DNA from: Coptis chinensis
Lineage: Eukaryota > Streptophyta > Magnoliopsida > Ranunculales > Ranunculaceae
Reading direction: 5' to 3'
Assembly: GCA_015680905.1 (NCBI GenBank)
Contig: CM027378.1
Location: 37,421,001 to 37,485,000 of the forward strand
Length of the DNA: 64,000 nt
Shown here one piece after another: positions 11,236 through 22,794 of the stretch. The position numbers were made by a program, and so were the translations under genes. Position 1 is the first letter of the stretch; each line of letters begins with the position of its first letter. The notes beneath the pieces were generated by a model. It saw only the letters and a list, made by a program, of their open reading frames with translations. It searched no databases and was not told the DNA's origin.

Positions 11236-11268
<33 letters not shown>

Positions 11269-12130
11269 TTTTAAACTCAGTGGTATATCCTTGATTAGTA
11301 CTGGATATGCTTGTTTTCCACTAGCTTCTTTCACTTAGAATAGAATGATGGTCTTCATTGTATCTCTCTGGTATTTCCTTGTAATCTTCTTTTTGTGCTA
11401 TTTCTTCCTTTTTGTACCCCTCGTATTCTCAGAAACATATGGGTATGGCTGATAAAGATTTTGGCTATACTCCTTGTCTGGAGTTGGGTGACGGGTAAAG
11501 AGTTTTATGAAAGAAAATGGCTTATTGTAAGGCTTAAAAGGGTTTAACATGATGGTCCTACTAGGTGGGATAAAGGCTGAATGGGTTCACTACTTGACTT
11601 ATCAGTATGATACTCTGTTTCGAATAGACTACAAGACCTAATGGCTATCTCCCCATTTGATATTACTTCGTGATTAACCAAATCAACAAATATTGAGACT
11701 ATATTACAATGACATAAAGAACTGAAAGATGTTGAGTCACTAAGACTCGGATTTTTCGTAAGAACTCTCCAAAGAATGGGTATAAAGCTCAAGTCTCACG
11801 AGCTAAGTCAAAAATTTTTTACTTCCAGTTTACTAGGGGTTTAAATCTCTCTTGTAGCAAAAGTACACAAAACTGACCAAGTATTATGGTGGTGCCTTGA
11901 TAAAGAATTCTATCAATAAGAACTATGTCCGAGCATAATAAATAGTTTAAGCAGTAATGAAATCAATAATATTAACTATCTATCAAACTCAACACTAAGC
12001 AGTATAGAATATATATCCCAGACTCATCATTAAAATTCATTTTTCTCATGCTACTGATATAGAAACAAAGTTATTTTTGTTTTTGAAAACTAATTTTTGA
12101 AATTCATTTCTCAAGTACACCCTCCCCCTA
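10356..12130 (-). other. 3' noncoding block of element B
   Basis: No gene. The block lies between a G-rich, PPT-like tract (minus strand TAGGGGGAGGG, 12118-12130, preceded by TTGAGGTCAATGC) and the 3' LTR. It is homologous to the blocks of D, F, G and H, sharing GCAT-ACCATATGCAACAAGGC, a hairpin pair at 10508-10545, and TCTCA-GA-T type pieces. It contains a T tract of about 29 bases (11239-11267). The PPT next to the LTR is degenerate. Confidence 0.7.
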
Positions 12131-12249
12131 CTTATGCATGCATTGACCTCAATGTATAAAGAAGTAAATGAAATGGATGAGAAAAAGGTTGGATATTACC
12201 ATTGATGCCAAATATCATAATTAATTCAAGAAACAAATTTTTAGGTATT

Positions 12250-12340
12250 TTTACATCAGATCCCCAAGACGTAATGTGAGTCTTTTAAAGTTAGATCCTC
12301 AAGACTTTTGAGTCCTTTATAGTCAGATCCTCAAGACTGG
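12250..12340 (-). repeat. GTCTT...AAGAC motif repeats in element B
   Basis: Two full units (12280-12305 and 12312-12337, period 32) and a partial unit before them, each with a core like TCAGATCCTCAAGAC and short complementary ends GTCTT/AAGAC. The same unit occurs in D, F, G and H in the equivalent place downstream of the pol remnants. Confidence 0.7.
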
Positions 12341-12490
12341 TATTCCCACCCACTAGGTTCCACTTTGTAGGAATTCTTCTGATCTCTCTCAGCATGTGAT
12401 TGACAAAAGTATACCTTGTACCAACAATTTTCTCTTAATGGCTGTAACCCAGGACAAGTTTCAGAATGGCAATTCTTACAGCAACCTAGC
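12331..12490 (-). pseudogene. Small CxxC/CPG ORF of element B (C-terminal part)
   Basis: Fused by deletion to the RT end, this piece reads CCKNCHSETCPGLQPL, then a K-V-Y aromatic stretch, and ends PSGWEYQS. It matches the C-terminal half of the free-standing ORF of element F (44146-44490: WCMNCQTPFCPGL...PTGW). The spacing C-x2-C-x4-C-P-G is conserved. Function unknown; a small metal-binding protein is one possibility. Confidence 0.55.
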
Positions 12491-12499
12491 TTACTTCCT

Positions 12500-13314
12500 G
12501 TAGACATTTTCGCTTGATCTACTAGAATTCCTTCCTTTGAAACTTGGTGACCCAGCACTATCCCTTCCTTTACCATGAAGTGACACTTTTCCCAGTTCAG
12601 AACTAAGTTGGTATCGCAACAACATTTAAGGACTATGGAGAGATGATGTAGACAATCCTCAAAAGGACATGTGAATGTGGTCTTCTCTTGGTCCTCAGGG
12701 TGAATATGGATCTGAAAATATCCTGAGTAACTATCAAGAAAGCAGTAGTAAGCTTATCCAGCTAATCTTTCTAACATCTGATCGATGAAAGGCAATGGAA
12801 AATGATCTTTCCTTGATGCGCTATTCAACTTCCTGTAATCGATGCAAACTCTCCATCTAGTCTGAATCCTGGTTGGAATCAACTCATTGTTCTCGTTCTC
12901 GATTACTGTGGTTCCGGACTTCTTCGGCACAACTTGGACTGGACTAACCCATTGACTATCAGAAATAGGGTAGATAATGCTGGCATCAAGGAGTTTGACG
13001 TCCTCTTCTCGAACTACTTCCTTTATCTTCGGATTAAGCCTCCTCTGTGGTTGCTTAGAAGTCTTGGAATCCTCTTCCAAATGAATCCTATGTTGAACTA
13101 TCATAGGGCTGATCCCCTTGATATCATCAATTATCCAACCTGTGGCTAACTTGTATTCCTTTAAAAGTGCTACTAACACGGATTCTGCTCCTCCCTACCA
13201 AATCGATGAATGACTTGGGTAGGTTCCCAAATCTCCCAAGAAAACATACTTGAGTGTAGACGGCAAAGACTTCAATTCTAGCTTAGGCGGCTCCTTTCTA
13301 AGCTCTTTAGATGG
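12500..13314 (-). pseudogene. Reverse transcriptase of element B, active-site block deleted
   Basis: After the linker PPKLELKSLPSTLKYVFLG, RT runs through LLDASIIYPISDSQWVSPVQ, VVPKKSG, TRWRVCIDYRKLNSASRKDHFPLPFIDQMLERLAG (12754-13179) and a diverged LDSYSGYFQIHIHPEDQEKTTFTCPF. It then jumps at about 12655 to DCLHHLSIVL and NLVLNWEKCHFMVKEGIVLGHQVS. The 50-60 residues between, which carry the MPFGLCNAP block and the (F/Y)xDD catalytic pair in this family, are missing. The end of RT is joined directly to the small cysteine ORF; RNase H and integrase are absent. Confidence 0.9.
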
Positions 13315-14861
13315 TGATAAGAGCCCAAAACTGTAGTTTTAACCCCTTAATAATCATACTTTTAGACCAATTATGTGAATAATAAGTAAGAGTTAACACT
13401 GATTACGTGTTTTTATGCATTTCAGGCTTCAAAGTCCATTATGTGCAGAAATGTGCCACTTTAGCGAGATAAAGGAGCAAAGGTCGGTTACTAAGGAGTT
13501 CCGTGATTAAAGGCCAAGATTCAAGAAGACAAAGCCTTTTTAAAGCCCGGTCAAAAGCTGAAAAGTCGACGCGGGCAGAAACAGCACACAAAGTCAGCAG
13601 AACTTCCGAAGGCCATATCTTCGGACTCAGACCTCGGAATGGGGCCTACCTTATGTCAAAACGACCGGATCGGAAAGAGCTTTCCAATGGTTTAAGCCGT
13701 GATCCAATCAGAGGAGCAAAAGTGGACGAAAAGTCTGTTGAAGCCAACTGCAGCTGAAGAGGCCTTTTTGGACTGAAAGAATTGGGTTTTGGGCCTGATT
13801 CTCTGGCCCAAAACATGGCTCCAAGCCCATGCACGATTTTTGGATCTGAAAGTATAAAAAACAAAAGCTTAGCTCTTTGTTAATGGTAGATTTTTTAGTA
13901 GAGAATAGTAGATTTTTAGGTTAGAAAATAAAGGAGCTTAGAATAGAAAGTAGCCATTAGAATAGCTTCTAGATCTAGATTTAATTGTTTTAATTAAGTT
14001 TAATTTCAAATCCAATTCTTGTTTTAGATTAAACTATTAGAATCATTACTCTTAATTAGTTTGATTAATAAAATAGCTAGTTGTTAAATTTCGATTCTTG
14101 TCATTTACATTTGTGTTAGATCTGATTCATTTACTACTTGTTATTCAATTATTAGTTATTAATTAGATTTTAATTATTGTTTAATTTAGATTAGTAAATT
14201 TCAATTCTTTATATCATGTTTAGTTTAACTTTAATCAGAAATGATTGTGTAATGATTCTCGGCTAAACCTCCATTAGAGGGGGTTGAGAAGCCTTGATGA
14301 AAGCTTGATTCCGACTATCGTAGAATCGTCATAATTTCCTTTCCACTCTAGAAACGATTAGTTCACCATGAGAATGAGTTTAATCGTTCACATGCTAGTT
14401 ATGAATTGGTAGGAATGCCATGTGTAATTAGGGATTAGGAAGAACCAATTGTTTCTTGAAGCGATTCAATTCGGATTCTGACGATTAATTGCCGTTAATA
14501 GGATTAAGTCGAGTTAAAGTGGAATCAATCCCCCTCTAACTCCTTATCATCGAATTAACGTAGCATTTCCTTAGTTATTTTGATAACCGACTAGTTGCAT
14601 CTTGTGGGTAGTTGCATCGTAGTCTAGTAGCCTTTTCGTAAATCTCTCATTAGACTTTAGAGTTAAGAATACTTATACGTAGAGAACACAGCATGCGGAA
14701 ATACTAGGAGTGGAACGAATCACTCTACTCCACTATATCTCATAGGATTGAGAGTAGAATATTTGATAAGCATATAAGCATCATAATTAGTTTAGTTTAC
14801 TTACATTTTGAGTTTCATCGTTCATTTCGTAGGTAAAACTATTCAATTTTATCATTAATCA
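13315..14861 (+). repeat. 5' LTR of element C (1547 bp)
   Basis: It starts TGATAAGAGCCCAAAACTG and ends ...TTAATCA before the PBS. It is the same LTR family as in D, G and H, with the U3 inverted repeat TTTTGGGCC/GGCCCAAAA and a TATA box at 13853-13860. Confidence 0.95.
13787..13860 (+). promoter_or_regulatory. LTR promoter: inverted TGGGCC sites and TATA box
   Basis: TTTTGGGCC (13787-13795) and GGCCCAAAA (13805-13813) form a perfect 9-bp inverted repeat with a 9-bp spacer. TATAAAAA follows at 13853-13860. TGGGCC is the core of plant site II elements bound by TCP factors. The same arrangement is found in the LTRs of D, G and H. Confidence 0.65.
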
Positions 14862-14863
14862 AA

Positions 14864-14876
14864 TGGCGCCGCTGCC
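14864..14876 (+). other. Primer-binding site of element C (tRNA-Asp type)
   Basis: TGGCGCCGCTGCC starts 2 bp after the LTR end. Confidence 0.85.
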
Positions 14877-15379
14877 ATCTTAGTTGCACTTTCGCATTGT
14901 TTTCGTAGTGTAATTACTTTTCTTAAAAGTCCCATTTCACCCACCCACCCGTGTTTGATTCATACTGTGGCTTTCCGTTTCATCGTTGAAAAATTTCAGC
15001 GAGAAATTACACTGGAAGGCCAGGCCGTAAGGAGCGCACGGCCCTATAGCTTTGAACACCGGCGTGACCGCCTAAAAACAACGTAATTTGAAAATTACCG
15101 GATGGCCAGCGCTTCTATGTCTTGTAGCGACCAGCATATAACAAATTTTTCTGGATTTCGATAGTTTTGATTCGAACTTTGATTTTTCATATTTTTCAGT
15201 GTTCTAACTCGTTATACACACTAAACACGCGTAAACAAGACGCTATTCATAAGCGAAGCAAGGACGCAATCAGGTATTCCTTTCTTCCACACCTCGCATC
15301 TCCTGTTAGAGGTTTATACTAGTATATCAGAATTGTTTGGAGTGTTGATGTGTTTAGCTAAGTTTGGTTTTAGCCTTGT
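14877..15379 (+). other. Leader of element C
   Basis: No open frame. The middle part (15000-15150) is GC-richer, with several GCGCxCGGCC and GACCG pieces, equivalent to the GC-rich repeat in the leader of element D. A C/T-rich stretch precedes gag. Confidence 0.6.
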
Positions 15380-16635
15380 ATGAGATTAAGGTCTTGCCGA
15401 ACAAAAACACAGAACGTAATTACACAACAACGTCAACAAACAAGTCTATCTAGTATACCACCCACTACACCTCTAGCTAATATTTCACACACATCACCTG
15501 ACACAATTCCGGCGAAGAAGAGACTCCTCTCTCGACTTCTACAAAGCCTTGGCGATAGCCCCAAATCTTGCATCGTTCTAGCGGACCCGATTGGGGATTT
15601 CGAATCCCCAAATATTTTAATTTGTTACCCGTTTTTCATGGATTAGACCATGAAAAACCTTATCGGCAAGACATCGTAGGATTGAACAAGTCCTAACAAC
15701 ATTCCACCATCCTACGGTTGGTGCGGAACAAATTAAACTCGGGGTATTCCCTTTCACCTTAGCCGATAAAGGCGTCTTGGTTAACGCCCAAACGCGTCTA
15801 ATTGTGGACTCGTGGGCTAAACTTGTTCGATTGTTTATGGAACATTTTACCCACCCCTAAAGGCGGACGAGATGCTTTCCAAGATTCATTTCTTTTCGAC
15901 AAAATCCTCATGAATCATTTTTTGAGGCTTGGAATCGTTTCACCGATCTCCTTATAGAGTGTCCACATCATAACTTAGCGGCGAACCGTTAGTTCGTGCC
16001 TTTTCAAAGGACTTCTACACCACCATAAAGAAGTCCTAGACATAATGAATGGGGGTAGTTTCTTAAGCAAAGGGAGCCTCGGAGGCTTATAAATTTTTAG
16101 AGGACCAAACTAAAGCGAAATAACAACGGGGGTAGTGATGATATCCACCGCTCCGCTAGTTCTTCTAATACATTAAGGCGCCGGTATGTTTGAAATTAAA
16201 CACGATTCGAGCTTAAAACTCTAATCGAATCACTCACTAAAAGGTAGAGGCCATTTACGTTCAACAAAAGCCTATCCCGTCATGAATGTAAATTCAAATC
16301 CATGTAGTTTTACATTTGGAGCCCCGAGCATCCCGACTCCAACTGTCCTATTGCCTATGAACAGGCTTGTTCCATAAATAGTGAACCTAACGCCCCTTGG
16401 AGACAAAATCCCAACTTCGGTTGGAGAAATAACCAAAACGTCACACCTCAAGGGTACAATAATCAATATGTTAGGCCTACGCACAGCTTTAACCAAGCCC
16501 CACTACGACAAGGACAGGGTTAGGGGAATTTTAATAATTATAACAACCAAGTTCAACCTCGTCAAGGTCAAGCACAAAGTCAAAGTAGTTATAATAATTA
16601 TAACGCTAATAGAGGTCAAAAATATAAATAAATAA
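15380..16635 (+). pseudogene. gag of element C (frameshifted)
   Basis: It starts MRLRSCRTKTQNVITQQRQQ, the same N-terminus as gag of D. The blocks SPKSCIVLADPIGDFESP, FHGLDHEKP and FYPPLK-DEMLSKI can be followed across at least three frameshifts. The end is rich in Asn, Gln and Tyr (16500-16635, units like NNYNNQ and PRQGQAQSQ). The reading stops where the sequence jumps to the 3' noncoding block. Confidence 0.75.
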
Positions 16636-17913
16636 GTTATGCTATACACTTAGGAGTAGTGGTATTGTTTTCCTTCTCTATGCTCTTAACAATCTAGAAG
16701 TCTCACGTAGCTGTTGCATCAGAATAATTGTTAGAAACTTAGGTTAATATGTAGGTAATAATCTTTGCATCTATCTATAAATATATTACATGAGTATCTA
16801 TGATTGTTAGCGATAGTTTCACGAAATCTAGGCTAGAGTACTTATTCTACAAATCTGTGAGAATATAGCCTAAAGCCTTATATGAAATTAAACATTTGAG
16901 AAATGACACAAAGGAGAAGTAAAATCCGGATAGAGAAATCACACGTCCACTTGCTTGATCACTATGCCATATCCTAAGCGAGAATTTAGGCCCTTTTTGG
17001 ATCGATATAGCTAGAAATTCCGACCTAAGTATATTTTCCGCTAGTCACCCCAGTGAGCCTTTCATTAGCCATTTCATAAAACACAAATCCTTTACCCTGT
17101 TACAAAACAAAACAAAATAAAAAAAAAAAATCAACCTACCCAATTTAGATAAGTCTGAGAATAGAATAAGGAAGAAAGAAGAAGAGAAAAACCTGTGTAA
17201 ACAAAAGTTAGTTAATTGCTTCAGAAAATAAAGAAAAGAAGTTTCCATCCAAAGAAAATAAAAATAAAAATAGAAATAAAATAAAAACTCCAAAAAAAAT
17301 AGAATAAAAGGAGTCAAAAGCCAAAGAAAAGAAAAAAAATATGGCTAAGGATGGAAACAAAGTGTAGAAGCAAAAGTAAATAACAAGGTTTTCTCTAGTT
17401 ACATAATATGAAGACTCTATTATCTCAGACTTGTCCCTTTTGAATATCCATTTCCTTCCTTCTTAAACCATCTCCTAATCCCATGACACCTAATAAAGAC
17501 CTCTAGCTCAATTAGGAATAGGTTAGTGGGATAGTAAGTGGCGAGATGTGTTTGATCAACTTCGGCTTCCTTGTTTGTCATTGAGATTGTAAGGTAAAGT
17601 ATGCCCGCATTAATCGGAGTAGCAAAACTTGAGTGGAAAAATCAGAGTGATTTTTGTCTTGACTTTTATGTGAGAACCTACTTAAGGACGCTTATTCCAA
17701 AGTTTTGAAACGGACTCATTATTGCATTTCATAGCATTACTCATTGTATATATGTTTATTCGTAGATGATTGATTATTATGCATATATTAGCTTAGGTTT
17801 CGACATGATTATTCTGTATTCATTGCTAGTAAGATGTATAGATAATTGAGACATAAATAAGGAAACAATAGTTTTATTTCTTAGTCGTTGTATTATAGAT
17901 GAAGTTTGAGACA
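16636..17913 (+). other. 3' noncoding block of element C (truncated)
   Basis: Noncoding. It is homologous to the D, G and H blocks in the same sense, from ATGCTATACACTTAGG to GATGAAGTTTG. The part holding the hairpin pair and the 3' PPT is deleted, and the sequence continues at once in the middle of the LTR. Confidence 0.75.
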
Positions 17914-18593
17914 TAATTAGATTTTAATTATTGTTTAATTTAGATTAGTAAATTTCAATTCTTTATATCATGTTTAGTTTAACTTTAATCGGAAATGATT
18001 GCGTAATGATTCTCGGCTAAACCTCCATTAGAGGGGGTTGAGAAGCCTTGATGAAAGCTTGATTCCGACTATCATAGAATCGTCATAATTTCCTTTCCAC
18101 TCTAGAAACGATTAGTTCACCATGAGAATGGGTTTAATCGTTCACATGCTAGTTATGAATTGGTAGGAATGCCATGTGTAATTAGGGATTAGGAAGAACC
18201 AATTGTTCTGCGAAGCAGTTCAATTCGGATTACGACGATTCGTCGTTAATAGGATTAAGTCAAGTTAAGGTGGAATCAATCCCCCTCTAACTCCTTATCA
18301 TCCAATCAACGTAGCATTCCCTTAGTTATTTTGATAACCGACTAGTTGCATCGTAGTCTAGTTGCCTTTTCGTAAATCTCTCATTAGACTTTAGAGTTAA
18401 GAATACTTATACGTAGAGAACACATCATGCGGAAGGACTAGGAGTGGAACGAATCACTCTACTCCACTATATCTCATAGGATTGAGAGTAGAATCTTTGA
18501 TAAGCATATAAGCATCATAATTAGTTTAGTTTACTTACGTTTTGAGTTTCATCGTTCATTTCGTAGGTAAAACTATTCATTTTACGTTTATCA
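17914..18593 (+). repeat. 3' LTR of element C, 3' half only
   Basis: It matches 5' LTR positions from about 14162 to 14861 (AATTAGATTTTAATTATTG to the end). U3 and the TATA box are absent. It ends TTTATCA|GATGG. Confidence 0.9.
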
Positions 18594-18598
18594 GATGG

Positions 18599-19312
18599 TC
18601 CATCAGGTATAGGCGATTCAAACTTTTCTCTGAACTTGCTGTCATCCATGACAGGTGATGAATCCGAAATCGCATTGATTGCCTCGACATTAAGTTCCTC
18701 ACAATCTAAGTCTGTCAGAGCTTTCAACAACTCGTCAGCAGGATATGAATGAGTCAGATAATCCTGTGCTAACGCTTCAATCATGCATACCTCGTTCACA
18801 GCACACACCTCCTGTGGTTGCTGTAACATATGGAAAATATTGGTTTCGACTCTCATATTACCAAAGGATAACGTCATATTACCGTTTCGACAATTGATGA
18901 GTGCATTTGCAGTGGCCAAGAATGGTCTGCCTAGAATGATTGGTATCTGCCTACTAGATGTAGGTGTTGTGTCGAGTACTATGAAATCAACCGGATAATA
19001 GAAATCTTCGATCTTGACTATGAGGTCTTCAATGATTCCTTTAGGTATCTTTACTGATCTATCTGCCAACTGTAAAGTAACATCAGTCGGTTTAAGATCC
19101 TTTAAGCCTAACTTCTCGTAGACAAAATATGGTAGAAGATTCACACTGGCACCCAAATCTAATAAAGCTTGCTCCTCCAAAGAATCTCCAATTCTGCATG
19201 TAACAGTTGGACTTTCAGGATTTTTCAGTTTCACAACCGTTAGATTCTGTAGGTACGATAAACATCTTTGAGCGATAAAAGCTTCTTTCGGAATGTTGGT
19301 CTTTTTCTTCAC
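18599..19312 (-). pseudogene. Aspartic protease of element B
   Basis: Retropepsin-like domain of the polyprotein, which matures gag and pol. It is open for about 240 residues, with KKTNIPKEAFIAQRCLSY leading into ALLDLGASVNLLPYFVYEKLGL. The D-L-G-A active-site form is usual in Athila-like elements. LQLADRSVKIPKG, DFYYPVDFIVLD and IPIILGRPFLATANALI follow. The frame is cut at 18598 by element C and continues in frame at 13314 (PSKELRKEPPKLELKSLP), so protease and RT were one polyprotein. Confidence 0.9.
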
Positions 19313-19329
19313 TAGATCTTACACGAACT

Positions 19330-20761
19330 TGGCATACGAGGGAACTTGCTTGATGGCGGTCAAAAATGGGATATTAATATGCAAATTCTGAAATACATCG
19401 CAAATCTCCTTCTACTGGTCATCCTTTCTGGTATTCACTAGTTTCGAAGGAAACGGTGCTGGCGGATTCTTCAATATCGGTTCTATTCTTTCGGCTTGGT
19501 AACAGATAGTGGAGTGACAGGTGGAGTCACTCGTGATGGCTTTTTCTTACTTACTTCCACAATAGTTCCTTCAGCTTCTCTCTCAACAGTTACTTCAGTG
19601 GGTGGCACAACACTAGATATATCTGGAATATTAGAACTGGGTGGGATGGTGGGAACATAAGTTACCTCAGGCTCCGCAGAATCTTTTCCTGGTTCATAGA
19701 CAATCTTGTTATCAACTTTCTTGCCTGACCTCAGAGTGGTAACAACATTAACTTGTTCATGAGTAATCTCAAGGTTATCTACCTGCAAGACACCTCTTCC
19801 TTTCGGATTTGGCTCTGGCTGGCTTGGTAATGCTCCTTTCGATCTTTCCATCAAGGCGGCAGCGATTGCCCTATCTGGCCTTGAATGACACTAAAGTTAC
19901 TCTCCAACTTCTGGGTTCTTTGATTTGTGCGTTTCAATTTCATTGACAATGGTGGTGATAGCTTCTTCCGGATGTGGGATAACCGCTTTGCTTTCGATTG
20001 AGGTAGGGGCAATATATCCATTCATAAGATCCGGTGCTAACTCTCTATTTGTGTTGGCTTGGTATTCTTTGGTTCGGTATGATCGTTGATTTACGTATGG
20101 TTCTTGGCGGTTTTGGAACCGTCATCGGGTTATTCGAACTGATTTGGTGATTTTGGAATCACGGAGGAAATTTCTTCGATTTGTATTTTGTGGTTTCCAA
20201 TAATTTCGTCCACGATTGAACCTGGTTATTTCTTCCTAAAGAGTTGATACTACATGCCTCTGCATTAGTATCCAGATAATCTGAACACTCTTCGAGTGGT
20301 GTGGCCTTCATCAGAACATAGCTCACAAATGGCATACCAAGGCTTGGTTGGCTGAGGTTTAGCTTGGAAATTGTTTGCTTTTGGAGGATTCATAGAGAAC
20401 TGATCAAACTTCTTGTTCAGAGTTTCAAGTCCTGTTGATAGGCTTGCCATAATTAATATCATCGCTTGATTTGGGTCTTCTTGAATTTGGTTGCCAAATT
20501 GCTTCGGCACCCCCTCCACTCTAGCTACGTCCTCGTTGCTAGTACTCCATTATTGAGTGTCTTCAGCTAAATTCTTGAGAAAGTTGTAGGCTTCCTCTCC
20601 ATCCAATGATGTAAACTTACCTTGCTGCATTGAATGTATCATCTGCTTGTTCATAGTAGAAAGTCCTCGAAAGAAAAAATGAGATAGTGTGCTCTTATCA
20701 TAACCATGATGTGGACATGAGATTAGCAGATTATTGAATTTCTCCTAGCTTTGATGATATT
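19330..20761 (-). pseudogene. gag of element B, C-terminal part with degenerate zinc knuckle
   Basis: This continues gag beyond solo LTR E: HQSWEKFNNLLISCPHHG, then RGLSTMNKQMIHSMQ and LDGEEAYNFLKNLAEDT, the classic Athila gag blocks. A CCHC-like knuckle CELCSDEGHTTRRV (near 20290) has Val in place of the last Cys. Beyond it come a Q/N-rich region and a piece with VVTTLRSGKKVDNK (19483-19854), the usual linker before protease. Several stops and frameshifts are present. Confidence 0.8.
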
Positions 20762-22207
20762 TGATAAGCACCCAAAAGTGTATTATGAAACCCCATTGAG
20801 ACATATAAATTTGGTTAATTATGTGTTTAATAATCATGAAATAAATATGTTTTCATACTTTTGCAGGTATTTGCAGTAAAAATGGAAATATTGGTTAAAC
20901 CTGCGATAAAGCACGAGGAACGGCATATATATGAATTCTTCAAAATCCACATAGAACCATCAAACTTCCAAAGCTCCTACCTCTCGAACCAGGACTCCGA
21001 ATGCGACAAGAGAGCTGCTCAGACAATTAGGGCGATGAACTCTATGCATAGGCGGGAAGTTGTAAAACTGCCCAAAATACCGGACCGCCACTAGACTGCA
21101 CATGGACCCACTATGCGGGGCCACAAGATTGGGTGAGTCATCAATCATGGAGCATGTCAAGACAAAAATAACAAATTATTGGTGCAAAGTTGACACCTTG
21201 CATGTAATAAATTAGATTAGGTGTTAATAGTGGAAAAAAAGGCAAGGTGTCACTTTGTTTTAATGTGGTGGATAAAAATGAATTAATGTGGTTTGATGAT
21301 TCACGTGGGAGGAAATGAGATTTCTCCCAAATGGAGAAGAAATTAGACAAAGGTGGGGGACACTCCATTTACTCCCTTGACTTATTTTCCTTACATGGCA
21401 TTATTTTAGTTCCTTAGTGAAAAAAAAATCATAGTTAGTTTTTAGTTTTGGTAAGAAGCTTGTAATAGTTTTAATGGAGGAAACATTTGTTTTCTTCTAG
21501 AAAATAAATAGAAGTGAGTTTGATTGTTTATCTTCTTCCTTTTTCTCTCTTTCTTTGTTTCTCTAGTTTAAATTCCTTGTCTCAAGGATCATGAGCTAAC
21601 TTCCCTTTTGGGGAGTTAATCCAACTCATGTGAGGGAAAAACAATTGTTGTTGGTTTGGTAGGTTTTTAGGAAGAACAACTAACTCTACATCCTATCCCA
21701 AAATGATAGTTGGTGTAGTGTCTAGTTAGGAATAAAGCAATGAGCTTAGAGATAAGTCATTGCTTGGTTTCACTTGCTAGCATGTATGAGCTCTTTAGTG
21801 AGCCATACATGCTAGGGATCAAATCTTTTTTTCCATTAGGGACTTGTCTATGAGTCTAGGAAGAATCAATAAACCTTTTTCAAATCAAGAAACTAAATGT
21901 TAGTTTCACATGAGGAGGATTAACTCTCCACCTTTTTCTTAGTAATTTGTATTTTGTTTAAGTGCATGATTTCAAACTTTAATGTTTTTCTAAATGTTGT
22001 GTAGGAAAGAAAACCTAGCATTAGTATTATAACCTTACTCCTTAGTTCCCTTTATTGTAACAACCAATTTGTAGTTGTCCTAGACTTTAGGTTGGTTCGA
22101 ATCCTTATTCCAACTCTACGAAATCGAAGATCGTGAGTACCTTGAGTTGCTTTTGCATAAATTTAGAGAGTTCAAACCTATAAGTAGTAGTAAAGAAGCA
22201 TATATCA
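20762..22207 (+). mobile_element. Solo LTR E (1446 bp) in gag of element B
   Basis: It starts TGATAAGCACCCAAAAGTG and ends ...CATATATCA, flanked by ATATT (20757-20761 and 22208-22212). Removing it with one duplication restores the gag frame (TEEYHQSW). It belongs to the same LTR family as the 3' LTR of element F. Confidence 0.95.
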
Positions 22208-22794
22208 ATATTCTTCAGTCACTTTCCCTTTGAAATTGCTGATGGCTTGCTGCATGGCATCTGTCTTCTGGGGTGGGTAGAACTTGTTCATAAACTTTGT
22301 TCTCAACTTCTCCCAATTGTTGGTTGAATTGATCGGGTCGTGTAATGCGGTTAACCATTCGGATGCTTTACCTTCGGTGAGAGTGGAAAAGAATTAACTT
22401 GATACTCTCATCCCCGATATTCTTGTTCTTGAAAGTTCCGGAGGATCGATAGAAATTTGTTCATATGAACATAAAAGGGTGAACATTAATGCGAACCATT
22501 GAACTTTGGAAGCATAAAGATTACTGATGCTCTAAGTTCAAACTGGTTAGCTTCTATCTCTGGAAAAACAATACTGCTTGGTGGGTCTCCAATGATTGGT
22601 GAATAGAAATCACTCAACTTCTTCCTCTGTTGTGCTTGCATGGGACGGATAGTTTCAGGATTATTGGTGTCTAAAACACCTCCCCCATTGCGTGCGGCCA
22701 TTGTATCAATCTCGTCTAGTATTTTTGTGAGTCGGTTGTTAAACCTTGTCCACTGTTGTGTTCTTACTGGACAATGATATGGACGACGGGGCAT
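22208..22794 (-). pseudogene. gag of element B, N-terminal part
   Basis: The frame starts MPRRPYHCPVRTQQW at 22794 and carries the Athila-style segment ANQFELRASVIFMLPKFNG before the main gag (Retrotrans_gag) region. The rest is frameshifted but readable: W-LTALHDPINS, the LRTKFMNKFYPP motif and the GKVTEEY stretch where solo LTR E is inserted. Gag forms the particle that packages element RNA in the cytoplasm. The start was chosen because it is the first Met of the frame after the leader. Confidence 0.75.

Larger units (their letters stand above)
13315..18593 (+). mobile_element. Element C: deleted Athila-like element in element B
   Basis: Plus-strand element of 5279 bp with the exact duplication GATGG (13310-13314 and 18594-18598). 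It has a full 5' LTR, PBS, leader and gag (with frameshifts), then passes at about 16636 directly into the 3' noncoding block and at about 17914 directly into the middle of the 3' LTR. The whole pol region, the 3' PPT and the first half of the 3' LTR are missing. Confidence 0.9.

Noticed and set aside
11239-11267. T tract as the poly(A) tail of a LINE or SINE on the minus strand
   Set aside because: No LINE or SINE sequence or target duplication adjoins it, and it lies within the noncoding block of element B, where T-rich simple sequence is usual.
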